Shown here piece by piece: positions 25,248 to 33,665 of a DNA stretch of 64,000 nucleotides. Numbering within the stretch: position 1 is the first letter of the stretch; every line of letters starts with the position of its first letter. The stretch is from NCBI GenBank assembly GCA_900549485.1, contig UROG01000003.1, forward strand, positions 25,836 through 89,835, given 5' to 3'. The position numbers and the translations under genes are program-made. Origin of the DNA: an uncultured Eubacteriales bacterium (GTDB lineage: Bacteria; Bacillota; Clostridia; Oscillospirales; Oscillospiraceae). Below the pieces are notes generated by a model that saw nothing but the letters and a program-made list of their open reading frames with translations, was not told the origin of the DNA and searched no databases.

Positions 25248-26533
25248 TGGCGGCGGCACTTGTAATGATCGTCTTTGTCCTTGCCGTCGCGCTCACCGTG
25301 CCGGTCGGAGTGAGCATGATCGCGGGGGCGAGCGCACCGGTCCTGCTTCTTGGAAAGGGCGGGTCGATGGCGCAGATAATAAATAACTGCTTCTCCGGCG
25401 CAAATTCCACGCCGATCCTCGCCGTGCCGCTGTTCATTCTCGGCGGCATCCTCATGGCCGAGGGCGGCATCTCGCGCAGACTTTTCGACCTGTTCGCCGT
25501 CTTTGTGGGGAAGCGCCGCGGCGGCATCCCGTGCGCGGTCATCCTCACGTGCCTTTTCTACGGCGCCGTCTCCGGCTCTGGACCTGCGACGACGGCGGCA
25601 GTCGGGTCGATGTGCATCCCGCTCATGACGGAGCTTGGCTATGACCGGCGCTGGAGCGCGGGGCTTATCGCGGTCGCGGGAGGGCTTGGCGTCGTCATTC
25701 CGCCGTCCATCCCCTTTGTGCTGTACTCGCTGGCAACCGGCGTTTCAACGGGAGCGCTTTTTCTGGCGGGGATCGTTCCGGGCGTGCTCATCGCGCTTTT
25801 TCTTATGGGCTACGCGGTGCTTTACTGCGCCCGCAAGGGCGAAAACCGCACGGTGATCGCCGGAAAGCTTGACGAGCTTGAGAAAAAGGGTAAGGCACGG
25901 ATATTCAGGGAGAGCTTCTGGGCGCTCCTGTGTCCGGTGATCGTACTGGGCGGCATCTACGGCGGGCTTTTCACGCCCACAGAGGCGGCGTGCGTGTCGG
26001 TGTTCTACGCGCTGATAATCTCGCTTTTCGTGTATAAAAGCATCAGCCCCCGTCAGCTTCTGCCGATCATGCGCAGGGCCGTGAAAAGCTATGCGGGGCT
26101 TGCCTTCGTACTCGCCTTTGCCACGGCGTTCGGGCGCGTACTGTCGCTGACAAAGGCGACGGGCACTATAAACGCGTTCATACTCGATAATTTTGCATCG
26201 CGCTTCGGCGTTCTGTCGGTGCTGGTGCTGCTGTTTCTGCTGCTGGGCATGGTCATGGACACAGGTCCGGCGATAATAATCCTCGCGCCTGTGCTTCTGC
26301 CCGCCGTGGAGGAGCTTGGGGTGAATCCCGTGCATTTCGGCGCTGTACTCGTGTGCTGCCTGTCGATAGGGCTTGCGACGCCCCCGTTCGGGCTTGACCT
26401 GTTCGTGGCGGGCAATCTCGCAGAGGAGCAGCCTATGACGGTCGCAAAAAGCGCGCTGCCGTTCATGCTTGCGTTCCTTGCTGCGCTCATTCTTATAACA
26501 TATATACCGTGGCTGTCCACGGCGCTTATATGA
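25247..26533 (+). CDS. dctM: TRAP transporter large membrane subunit (DctM)
   Basis: 428 residues, about 12 membrane segments. Family motifs: VPLFILGGILMAEGGISRRLF, FYGAVSGSGPATTAAVGSMC, GLGVVIPPSIPFVLYSLATG, FTPTEAACVSVFYALI and MDTGPAIIILAPVLLP. It forms the transport core with DctQ. The start MAAALVMIVFVLAVAL at 25247 has AGAGGAAAGAG upstream. Located between dctQ and a repeat copy that separates it from dctP. Confidence 0.95.
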   Translation: MAAALVMIVFVLAVALTVPVGVSMIAGASAPVLLLGKGGSMAQIINNCFSGANSTPILAVPLFILGGILMAEGGISRRLFDLFAVFVGKRRGGIPCAVILTCLFYGAVSGSGPATTAAVGSMCIPLMTELGYDRRWSAGLIAVAGGLGVVIPPSIPFVLYSLATGVSTGALFLAGIVPGVLIALFLMGYAVLYCARKGENRTVIAGKLDELEKKGKARIFRESFWALLCPVIVLGGIYGGLFTPTEAACVSVFYALIISLFVYKSISPRQLLPIMRRAVKSYAGLAFVLAFATAFGRVLSLTKATGTINAFILDNFASRFGVLSVLVLLFLLLGMVMDTGPAIIILAPVLLPAVEELGVNPVHFGAVLVCCLSIGLATPPFGLDLFVAGNLAEEQPMTVAKSALPFMLAFLAALILITYIPWLSTALI

Positions 26534-26607
26534 GAGTTGGGATTTAGGAGTGAGGAGTTAGGAATGAGGAGTGAGGAGTTATTGTGTCGGCAGAGCCGGC
26601 GGATTGA
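26533..26607 (+). repeat. Intergenic repeat family, copy between dctM and dctP
   Basis: GAGAGTTGGGATTTAGGAGTG and tandem GAGGAGTTAGGAATGAGGAG units, then the hairpin TGTCGGCAGAGCCGGCG. It starts at the dctM stop codon. Confidence 0.7.
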
Positions 26608-26643
26608 ATTTGACATGAGTTTTGCGAAAAGAGAAAAGAGAAA

Positions 26644-27669
26644 ATGAAAAAGTATATTTCTGTCCTGCTCATAATATGTATGCTGAGTGCGCTGTGCGCG
26701 TGCGGGACTGAGGAAAAAGGGAAGACAGAGCTTATCCTTGCCGACTCCACCGGAAAAGGTGCGGCGGGACAGCTTTTCAACGAATACCTTGCAAAGCGCG
26801 TGGAGGAGCTTACGGGCGGCGCGCTCACGGTGGATTATCATCCCAACGGCGAGCTGGGCGGCGACGCCGACCTTATCCGCCAGATGCAGGCGGGGGATAT
26901 TGACCTTGTGCTGTGCCAGATGGCGCCGCTCGTCAGCTTCATACCGGAGACGGCGGTCTTTGACCTGCCGATGGTCTTTTCAAAATACGACGGGGAGCGC
27001 ATTGACAGGGTGCTCAACGGAGACGGAAAATTTCATGAGAAAATTGCAGGCGCTTACGAAAGCGCGGGGTTTAAGCTTCTGGGCTTTTTGCAGAACGCGA
27101 CATACCGCCTTACCACCGCCAACGTCCCGCTCAATACGGTAGAGGACTTCGCACGTCTCCAGATACGCACGATGGAGAACAAAAACCATATGGCGTTCTG
27201 GTCTGCCATCGGGGCGGAGCCGACGCCCCTTGCATGGGGCGAGGTGTATCTCTCCCTGCAATCCGGCACGATAGATGCGCAGGAGAACGCCGCCGACACC
27301 TGCGTCGGGGCGAACTTCAACGAGGTGCAGAAGTATCTCGCCTGCACCAACCATATCCTTTACCTTAACCAGATCTGCATGAACAAGGCGGCGTATGATT
27401 CCCTACCGGAGGAGCTTCAGAGCGCGCTCAGAGCCGCGGTTAGCGACGCGATCGCCTATATGCGCCCGCAGCTGGCGGATATCGACGCAGAAAGCAAAAA
27501 AAAGCTGGAAAAGGGCGGCATGACTGTGATAGAATACAATGATACGTTTTACGACAGTATTCTTGCGCTCGACGGCGTGAAGGCGCTCTATGAGAAAATA
27601 AACGGCGAGGTGAACGGCCTCGGCGATCTCCTTGCGGAAGAGCTTCATGAAGTGAGGAATCAGGAGTGA
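26644..27669 (+). CDS. dctP: TRAP transporter substrate-binding lipoprotein (DctP)
   Basis: 341 residues. Lipoprotein signal MKKYISVLLIICMLSALCAC with lipidated Cys20. DctP-type fold: YHPNGELGGDADLIRQMQAG, FDLPMVFSKYDG, and the key LQIRTMENKNHMAFWSAIGA (Arg binding the substrate carboxylate) followed by EVYLSLQSGTIDAQENA. So the ligand is an organic acid. The C-terminal six residues (EVRNQE) and the stop codon are written in the GTGAGGAATCAGGAGTGA repeat, which seems to have invaded the gene end. The start is preceded by AAAAGAG only. Confidence 0.93.
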   Translation: MKKYISVLLIICMLSALCACGTEEKGKTELILADSTGKGAAGQLFNEYLAKRVEELTGGALTVDYHPNGELGGDADLIRQMQAGDIDLVLCQMAPLVSFIPETAVFDLPMVFSKYDGERIDRVLNGDGKFHEKIAGAYESAGFKLLGFLQNATYRLTTANVPLNTVEDFARLQIRTMENKNHMAFWSAIGAEPTPLAWGEVYLSLQSGTIDAQENAADTCVGANFNEVQKYLACTNHILYLNQICMNKAAYDSLPEELQSALRAAVSDAIAYMRPQLADIDAESKKKLEKGGMTVIEYNDTFYDSILALDGVKALYEKINGEVNGLGDLLAEELHEVRNQE

Positions 27670-27722
27670 GGAATCAGGATTGAGGAGTGAGGAGTTATTG
27701 TGTCGGCAAAGCCGACGCCATA
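27652..27722 (+). repeat. Intergenic repeat family, copy overlapping the dctP 3' end
   Basis: GTGAGGAATCAG repeated, then GAGGAGTGAGGAGTT and the hairpin TGTCGGCAAAGCCGACG. The first units code for the end of DctP. Confidence 0.7.
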
Positions 27723-27780
27723 ATATCACTCTCAACGCTCAAATAACGAACGATAAAACACGAAAACGGAGGACAGGCAC

Positions 27781-29226
27781 ATGGAAATCCGCCGCGCAGA
27801 GAAAGTAAAAACCTACACGCTGTATGCGCTTGCAATGCTGATACCGTGTGCGTACCTTTTGCTGTGGTATATTATCCAGGGACACAGCTTTCTTGCCGCA
27901 AAGCCGTATTTCAGCGATGAGATCGGCTATTGGCGGATGCTGTTTTCCGTGGATAACTGCGGCTTTGACTTCGGCGCGGGCGGAGGTTTTGCCGGATACA
28001 AAGCGCCTGTGGGGCCGCTCGGAAGCCATGGACTGTCGCCGGTTTTCGCGTGGGGCTGGTATGCGCTGCTGTTTCCGTGGCGGGACAATTCGATATTTGC
28101 CGCGAATTTCATTATGCTCACCGCGAGCATTGCCGCATATATTCTTCTGTTGAAGCCGGACAGAAAAACCATGATGCTGACAATTGCGCTGCTGCTCATA
28201 TACGCGCCGGCAGCGCTTTATATTAACACCGCAATGATGGAGATACCGTGCATTGCGGCGATGATCGTGTATTCCGCGCTTTACATACGCTGGAGGAAAA
28301 CGCATGTAAAGTGCGTGTTCATTGCGGCAATAGCCATGGGTGTGTATCTCGGTGTGCTGAGGATATGCTATGTAATCGTCCTGCTGCCGCTGCTGTGGGA
28401 ACGCTGGGACTTCGGAGCCGATATGAAAACGTTAGAAAAGCTTGCATGTTATGCGGCGGGATGTCTGCTGCTTTATAAAGTATGTGCGCTTTTTATGACG
28501 CCGTATCCCGACGGCTTCGCCGCGCTGCTCGGCAGGACACCGCTTGCCCACAAGCCCGCCGTGCTCCTGCGCCACACGCTGAGCAATCTGAAAATTTATT
28601 TCAGGGGCTGCTTTGCACTCAGCGCCGAGGCGGCGTTCAGGTGGCAGTATCTTGCGGCGCTGGCATATTTTCTGTATAAGGCGGCTGCAAAGGGCGAAAG
28701 GAGACGGCTCTATCTCAGCTTCTTTGCCCTTTATGCGGCGATGCTTGGGGCCAATATCGCGCTTTACGATGTGTTCGACTGGCGCGACTACCGGATGCTT
28801 TCACCCGCGCTCATTTTTGCGCTGCTGTTTGTCATATCGGATGCTGAGAGCGTAAAAGCCGTAAAGGCGGCGGTTTACGCCCTTGAAGCGGCGGCGCTGT
28901 GCATCACGCTGTGCACCGTTATTCCTGCGGGTACGTTCGTGCATGAGGAGAGGTTTGACGAGGCGCCGGATAACAAGGCCGCATTTGCCGGAATATTCGG
29001 CAGTGAGATCGCAAGCGTAACCACAATGAGCGAGGACGGCGTGTTCGACCGGCTGAAGGATATCCCGCCGCAGATTGGCGTGCAGTGGATGATCGACGAG
29101 GGCGGGGTCATAACGTCGGATACGGAGTTTATCATGATAGGCGGAGACGACAGAGAGGTTTCCTCTGATTATGAGTTTGCCGGAAAAGCGGCGGATAAAT
29201 GCTATGTTTACAGGAAAGTGAATTGA
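27781..29226 (+). CDS. Polytopic membrane protein, GT-C-like glycosyltransferase
   Basis: 481 residues, some 10-11 hydrophobic segments. The first outer loop has YFSDEIGYWR (Asp-Glu at about 45-46), the position of the catalytic acid in GT-C enzymes that use polyprenyl-phosphate sugars. After the last helix comes a soluble tail of about 85 residues at the C-terminus. No exact family is recognised. GGAGGACAGGCAC precedes ATG. It begins a run of plus-strand envelope genes that ends with mfd; it is not obviously a paralogue of the other two membrane proteins of this locus. Confidence 0.6.
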   Translation: MEIRRAEKVKTYTLYALAMLIPCAYLLLWYIIQGHSFLAAKPYFSDEIGYWRMLFSVDNCGFDFGAGGGFAGYKAPVGPLGSHGLSPVFAWGWYALLFPWRDNSIFAANFIMLTASIAAYILLLKPDRKTMMLTIALLLIYAPAALYINTAMMEIPCIAAMIVYSALYIRWRKTHVKCVFIAAIAMGVYLGVLRICYVIVLLPLLWERWDFGADMKTLEKLACYAAGCLLLYKVCALFMTPYPDGFAALLGRTPLAHKPAVLLRHTLSNLKIYFRGCFALSAEAAFRWQYLAALAYFLYKAAAKGERRRLYLSFFALYAAMLGANIALYDVFDWRDYRMLSPALIFALLFVISDAESVKAVKAAVYALEAAALCITLCTVIPAGTFVHEERFDEAPDNKAAFAGIFGSEIASVTTMSEDGVFDRLKDIPPQIGVQWMIDEGGVITSDTEFIMIGGDDREVSSDYEFAGKAADKCYVYRKVN

Positions 29227-29227
29227 A

Positions 29228-29755
29228 ATGGATGGGAAAAAGGTAATTTACGGTGAAAAGGTGATGCTGCGGCCGATAACGATGGAGGATACTCCGCTCA
29301 TCGTCAGATGGCGCAACACGGAATCTGTGCGGAAAAATTTCATCTTCCGCGAGAGGTTTACCGAGGAAATGCACAATAATTGGATGCGCACAAAGGTTGC
29401 CTCGGGCGAGGTGGTGCAGTATATTATAATAGACAGGGACGCCGATAAGCCGGTCGGTTCCGTGTACTTCCGCGATATCGACATGAAAAACCGCTCCGCC
29501 GAGTACGGGATATTCATCGGCGAGGAGAGCGCACGCGGCAAGGGTCTCGGCAGCGAGACGGCAAGGATATTTACCCGCTTCGGCTTTGAGACGCTTGGTC
29601 TGCACAGGATAAGCCTGCGTGTGATAGCGGGCAACAGTCAGGCGGAAAAAAGCTATAAAAACGCCGGATTTGCGCGTGAGGGCGTGTTCCGCGATATGGT
29701 GTATCTCGATGGGGAATACAGAGATGTTGTCTTTATGGCAATGATAAATAATTGA
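29228..29755 (+). CDS. GNAT-family N-acetyltransferase (RimJ/PseH-like)
   Basis: 175 residues, complete GNAT fold: MLRPITMEDTPLIVRWRN, YFRDIDMKNRSAEYGIFIG, the acetyl-CoA loop EESARGKGLGSETARI (Q/RxxGxG/A type) and HRISLRVIAGNSQAEKSYKN. This subgroup acetylates amino groups of protein N-termini or of amino sugars. Since it starts one base after a GT-C-like gene, an amino-sugar or glycan substrate is likely (inference). AGGAAAGTG lies before ATG. Confidence 0.82.
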   Translation: MDGKKVIYGEKVMLRPITMEDTPLIVRWRNTESVRKNFIFRERFTEEMHNNWMRTKVASGEVVQYIIIDRDADKPVGSVYFRDIDMKNRSAEYGIFIGEESARGKGLGSETARIFTRFGFETLGLHRISLRVIAGNSQAEKSYKNAGFAREGVFRDMVYLDGEYRDVVFMAMINN

Positions 29756-29822
29756 GTTAAGAGCTTCGCGTAGTTAGGAATGAGGAGCTTCATACAGTAA
29801 CTCCTCACTCCTGACTCTAAAT
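29753..29822. repeat. Intergenic repeat family, inverted-arm copy
   Basis: GAGTTAAGAG, TAGTTAGGAATGAGGAG, then the reverse arm AACTCCTCACTCCTGACTC. The two arms can pair into a long hairpin. No TGTCGGC hairpin here. Confidence 0.6.
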
Positions 29823-29898
29823 ATGAGCTGCTGTCAACTCTGTCAAAATGCTAAAAAATATAGATCCCATTCAAAAAGATACCGAAAAGAGGGAAGAT

Positions 29899-30843
29899 AT
29901 GAGCAGGATATCATTCGTTATACCCTGCTACCGCTCCGAAAAGACTATCGGCGCGGTGGTAGAGGAGATAAAGAAGACTGTCGGCGGGCGTGAGCATGAG
30001 ATAATTCTTGTGAACGACTGCTCGCCTGACGGCACGATAAACGAGATAAAAAGGCTTGCCGCCGCCGACAGCCATATAACCGGCGTCGATCTTGCGCGAA
30101 ACTTCGGTCAGCACGCAGCGATAATGGCAGGACTTCATCAGGCGACGGGCGATGTGATCGTCTGCCTTGACGACGACGGCCAGACGCCCGCCGACGAAAT
30201 GGACAGGCTGCTGAAAAAGCTGGACGAAGGCTACGATGTTGTATATGCCTCTTATACGAATAAAAAGCACTCCGGCTTCCGCAACTGGGGCAGCAGGCTC
30301 AACAGCAAAATGACCGAGATAATGCTCGGCAAGCCGAAGCAGCTGCAAATAAGCTCATACTTTGCCATGCGGCGGTTCATAAAAGACGAGATGCTGCGCT
30401 ATGAGGGCTGCTACCCGTACATAATGGGGCTTGTGCTGCGCTCGACGAAGAACATCTGCAACGTGCCTATCGACCACCGCGAGAGGGAGAGCGGCTCTTC
30501 CGGCTATACTCTGTCAAAGCTCATAAGCCTGTGGATGAACGGCTTCACGTCGTTTTCGGTAAAGCCGCTGAGAATAGCGAATTATCTTGGCTGTCTCTCG
30601 GCGCTGTGCGGGTTCATATATATGATAGTCATTATCATCCGCCATTTTGCACTCAACACAGCTCCGCTCGGCTGGAGCAGCACGACTGCGCTGCTGCTGC
30701 TTATCGGCGGAATAATCCTCGTGGTGCTTGGCATGGTTGGCGAGTACATAGGGAGAATATATATGTGCATCAACGCCACACCGCAGTATCTCGTGCGGGA
30801 AGTGATATGCACGGACGCGGAAAAGTCAGATAAAGGAAAATAA
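29899..30843 (+). CDS. Glycosyltransferase family 2, polyprenyl-phosphate sugar synthase type
   Basis: 314 residues. N-terminal GT-A domain: ISFVIPCYRSEKTIGAVVEE, LVNDCSPDGT, the DDDGQ motif in CLDDDGQTPADEMD (DxD metal site), and the acceptor region SGSSGYTLSKLISLWMNGFT. Two membrane helices at the C-terminus (about 230-300). This is the ArnC/GtrB/DPM1 class, which transfers a sugar from a nucleotide donor to undecaprenyl phosphate inside the cell. GAGGGAAG precedes ATG 29899; an upstream ATG (29848) would add 17 poorly conserved residues. About half identical by eye to the GT2 at 32685. Confidence 0.88.
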   Translation: MSRISFVIPCYRSEKTIGAVVEEIKKTVGGREHEIILVNDCSPDGTINEIKRLAAADSHITGVDLARNFGQHAAIMAGLHQATGDVIVCLDDDGQTPADEMDRLLKKLDEGYDVVYASYTNKKHSGFRNWGSRLNSKMTEIMLGKPKQLQISSYFAMRRFIKDEMLRYEGCYPYIMGLVLRSTKNICNVPIDHRERESGSSGYTLSKLISLWMNGFTSFSVKPLRIANYLGCLSALCGFIYMIVIIIRHFALNTAPLGWSSTTALLLLIGGIILVVLGMVGEYIGRIYMCINATPQYLVREVICTDAEKSDKGK

Positions 30844-30850
30844 AACTGCT

Positions 30851-31996
30851 ATGAAAGATATAGTCATTATCGGCGCTTCATATCTTCAGATGCCGCTTAT
30901 CGAAAAAGCGAAGGAGCTTGGGTATACCACACATGTATTCGCGTGGCAATGCGGCGACGTGGGGGAGAGCGCGGCGGATCATTTTTACCCCATAAGCATA
31001 ATCGAAAAAGAGGCGATTGCGGAGGTCTGCCGCGGCATAAAGCCTGAGGCCGTCTGCACCATATCGACCGACCTCGGCGCGGTGACGGTAAACTATGTCG
31101 CAAATGCGCTCGGGCTTCCGGCAAACCCGCCCGAATCAATGATACCTGCATCCAACAAATACGAGATGCGCAGGGCGCTCGGCGAGGCGGGGATAAGCGT
31201 ACCGTTGTTTTTCAGGGTGCGGCAGGGGGAAGAGCGTCCCGATATGTCCGCGCTTGAATATCCCGCGATAGTGAAGCCCACCGACAGAAGCGGCAGCCGC
31301 GGCGTAACCAAGATATCCTCCGCAGCAGAGCTTGATAAGGCAATAGCCGCGGCGCAGGCGGTCTCCTTTGAAAAAACGGCGATAGTCGAGGAGTACATAG
31401 AGGGTACGGAATATTCCTGCGAGTCGGCTTCCTTTCACGGAGAGCACCATATAATCGCCTTCACAAAGAAGTTTACGACAAACGCACCGTATTTTATCGA
31501 AACCGGTCATCTCCAGCCATCCGATCTTTCGCAGGCGCTATGCGCCAAGGCGGAGAAGATCATCGAAAAGGCGCTGGACGCGCTCAGCATAACGGACGGA
31601 ATATCCCACAGCGAATTTATGGTAACGGCCGGCGGCGGGATAAAAATAATCGAGATCGGCGCGAGAATGGGCGGGGACTGCATAGGCTCGCATCTTGTGC
31701 GCCTGTCCACGGGCGTTGATTTTGTCAGGGCGGCGCTCGATATATCGCTCGGCATCCCCCCGCGGCTTGAAAAGAGCAATACGCCAATGGCGGCGGGCGT
31801 TCGCTTTATTATGGGACGCGGCGATATGGACTATCTCAAGCGCCTCGAAGCAAATCACCCCGCTCTCATATACGAAAAAAGAGTGGATATCGACGAGCTT
31901 GACGACGCCGTTACCGACAGCTCCACCCGGCACGGCTATGTCGTTTTGAGCGGTAAGGACGCATCGGAGATAAGGGAGGCGCTGGAGCTTGGATAA
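30851..31996 (+). CDS. ATP-grasp carboxylate-amine ligase-like protein
   Basis: 381 residues. Pre-ATP-grasp Rossmann part IVIIGASYLQMPLIEKAKEL; ATP-grasp core with AIVKPTDRSGSRGVTKI (phosphate loop), VEEYIEGTEYSCES, and the metal-binding HSEFMVTAGGGIKIIEIGAR and MGGDCIGSHL. It resembles the CarB/amino-acid-ligase class that joins a carboxylate to an amine via an acyl phosphate. The substrate is unknown. It is placed between the two GT2-flippase genes and overlaps the next gene by 8 bp, so an amide on the glycan or its sugar precursor is a reasonable guess. Confidence 0.85.
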   Translation: MKDIVIIGASYLQMPLIEKAKELGYTTHVFAWQCGDVGESAADHFYPISIIEKEAIAEVCRGIKPEAVCTISTDLGAVTVNYVANALGLPANPPESMIPASNKYEMRRALGEAGISVPLFFRVRQGEERPDMSALEYPAIVKPTDRSGSRGVTKISSAAELDKAIAAAQAVSFEKTAIVEEYIEGTEYSCESASFHGEHHIIAFTKKFTTNAPYFIETGHLQPSDLSQALCAKAEKIIEKALDALSITDGISHSEFMVTAGGGIKIIEIGARMGGDCIGSHLVRLSTGVDFVRAALDISLGIPPRLEKSNTPMAAGVRFIMGRGDMDYLKRLEANHPALIYEKRVDIDELDDAVTDSSTRHGYVVLSGKDASEIREALELG

Positions 31997-32339
31997 AAAG
32001 AAGACAAAGCTCAGCGTGCTGCTTGTGATGCAGCTTGCTGTCTGCATATATACCTGCTCCGGAATCGCCGCGAAGCTTGCAAGCGGATACGATTTCATGT
32101 CGCCGGGCTTTATCCTCTGCTACGGCGCAGAGATACTTCTTCTGGGAATATACGCGGTTTTCTGGCAGCAGATAATCAAAAAAGCTGACATTTCCGTCGC
32201 CTATGCAAACCGCGCCTCGGCAATATTCTGGTCAACGCTCTGGGCGGTGCTTATTTTCAAAGAACAGGTCACGGCGCAGAATATCGGGGGGATAGTGCTG
32301 ATATTCCTCGGAATATGGATGGTGAACAGAAATGATTAA
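31989..32339 (+). CDS. SMR/EamA-like small membrane protein, putative flippase subunit 1
   Basis: 116 residues, four predicted membrane helices in EmrE/ArnE style; DISVAYANRASAIFWSTLWA and GGIVLIFLGIWMV are typical. It overlaps the ATP-grasp gene by 8 bp and the next SMR gene by 8 bp. The start at TTG 31989 is uncertain: the GGAG site is too close, and the next ATG (32028) would drop 13 residues. With the second subunit it would form a heterodimer that flips undecaprenyl-phosphate sugar, as ArnE/ArnF do. Confidence 0.75.
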   Translation: MDKKKTKLSVLLVMQLAVCIYTCSGIAAKLASGYDFMSPGFILCYGAEILLLGIYAVFWQQIIKKADISVAYANRASAIFWSTLWAVLIFKEQVTAQNIGGIVLIFLGIWMVNRND

Positions 32340-32667
32340 ATACTGGCTGTCGCTGTTCGCGGCTGTGCTGCTGTCGGCTGCGTCGCAGATGCTTCTGAAG
32401 CGCGGTGCGAAGGAGAAATACGACAGCGTTATAAGGGAATATCTGAACGTCTGGGTCATCAGCGGATATTTTCTGCTGGCGGTATCGACGCTGTGCGTCA
32501 TATTCGCGTATAAGGGCGTTGATTATAAGAACGGCCCCGTAATAGAGGCTCTGGGCTTCCCGCTCGTTATGGTTCTGGGCAGGCTCATATATTCCGAGAA
32601 GCTGACAAAAAACAAGCTTATCGGAATGGCGTTGATAATAGCGGGAGTTGCGGTATACTATCTGTAA
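32332..32667 (+). CDS. SMR/EamA-like small membrane protein, putative flippase subunit 2
   Basis: 111 residues, four membrane helices. SAASQMLLKRGAKEKYDS near the first helix and YKNGPVIEALGFPLVMVLGR and IIAGVAVYYL at the end are SMR-like (ArnF/EmrE class). The 8-bp overlap with subunit 1 and the 17-bp gap to a GT2 gene suggest that the three are made together. Function as flippase is inferred from family and context. Confidence 0.78.
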   Translation: MIKYWLSLFAAVLLSAASQMLLKRGAKEKYDSVIREYLNVWVISGYFLLAVSTLCVIFAYKGVDYKNGPVIEALGFPLVMVLGRLIYSEKLTKNKLIGMALIIAGVAVYYL

Positions 32668-32684
32668 AAGAGGTATAGAGAAAG

Positions 32685-33665
32685 ATGAAAATTTCCTTTG
32701 TTATCCCGTGCTACCGCTCCGAGCATACTCTTGAAGCGGTTGTCAAAGAAATAGAAAAGACCGTGTCGGAGAGGGACGGATACGACTATGAGATAGTTCT
32801 CACCGACGACTGCTCACCGGATAATGTCTGGAACGTTATCGAAAGGCTCTGCGAAAACGATGCGCACATAAAGGCCGTGCAGTTTACGAAGAATTTCGGT
32901 CAGCATTCCGCCATACTCGCAGGCTGCGCCAAGGCGGACGGAGATGCGGTGTTCTGCCTCGACGATGACGGGCAGGCGCCGGTAGATGAGCTTTTCAAGC
33001 TTGTGGATGAGCTTGAAAAGGGCTATGACGTGGTTTACGGAACATATCCCGAAATAAAACAGAACCCGTTCAGAAAATTCGGCACGTGGATGAACAACAA
33101 AATGGCGCAGATACTGCTGGGCTGGCCGAAAAACGTGCAGTCTACAAGCTTCCTTGTGCTGCGGCGGCAGATCGTCGATGAGATGCTGAAATACCGCAAT
33201 CCCTATCCGTATCTTGAAGGGCTTATCGTGAGAGTGACCGACAGGATAGGCGCGGTTCAGGTAACACAGCGTGAGAGGGCATACGGCACCTCCGGATATT
33301 CGCTCGAAAAGCTTTTCCGTCTCTGGCTCAACGGCTTTACCGCGTTTTCCGTAAAACCGCTCAGGATCGCGTCGATGTGCGGCGCGTTATTTGCGCTGTG
33401 CGGCTTTGTCTATCTTGTATTTATCATCGTCAATAAGTTCATCGACCCGCTTGTCGCCGAGGGATACAGCTCCACGATGGCAGTGCTGCTGCTTATCGGC
33501 GGGCTTCTGATGCTGATGCTCGGTCTCGTCGGCGAGTATATCGGCAGAATATATATCTGCCTTAACAACTCCCCGCAGTACGTTGTAAGACAGGTGCGCG
33601 GCGGGGAAGAGCGCGGAAAAGACAAGCGCCGGCAGACGGAGGAGCGGGATGGAAAAAATCGTTGA
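32685..33665 (+). CDS. Glycosyltransferase family 2, polyprenyl-phosphate sugar synthase type (second copy)
   Basis: 326 residues. Paralogue of the GT2 at 29899 with the same layout: ISFVIPCYRSEHTLEAVVKE, LTDDCSPDNV, CLDDDGQAPVDE, GTSGYSLEKLFRLWLNGFT, then two membrane helices (about 230-295) and a basic tail. Where copy 1 has YTNKKHSGFRNWGSRLNSK this one has YPEIKQNPFRKFGTWMNNK, so donors may differ. The last 17 bp overlap the start of the next membrane protein gene. Confidence 0.88.
   Translation: MKISFVIPCYRSEHTLEAVVKEIEKTVSERDGYDYEIVLTDDCSPDNVWNVIERLCENDAHIKAVQFTKNFGQHSAILAGCAKADGDAVFCLDDDGQAPVDELFKLVDELEKGYDVVYGTYPEIKQNPFRKFGTWMNNKMAQILLGWPKNVQSTSFLVLRRQIVDEMLKYRNPYPYLEGLIVRVTDRIGAVQVTQRERAYGTSGYSLEKLFRLWLNGFTAFSVKPLRIASMCGALFALCGFVYLVFIIVNKFIDPLVAEGYSSTMAVLLLIGGLLMLMLGLVGEYIGRIYICLNNSPQYVVRQVRGGEERGKDKRRQTEERDGKNR

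Noticed and set aside
24750..27669. TRAP transporter as the uptake system of the barbiturase/FdrA locus
   Set aside because: It is 12 kb away on the other strand, with unrelated genes between; DctP family predicts a carboxylate ligand and no link can be shown.
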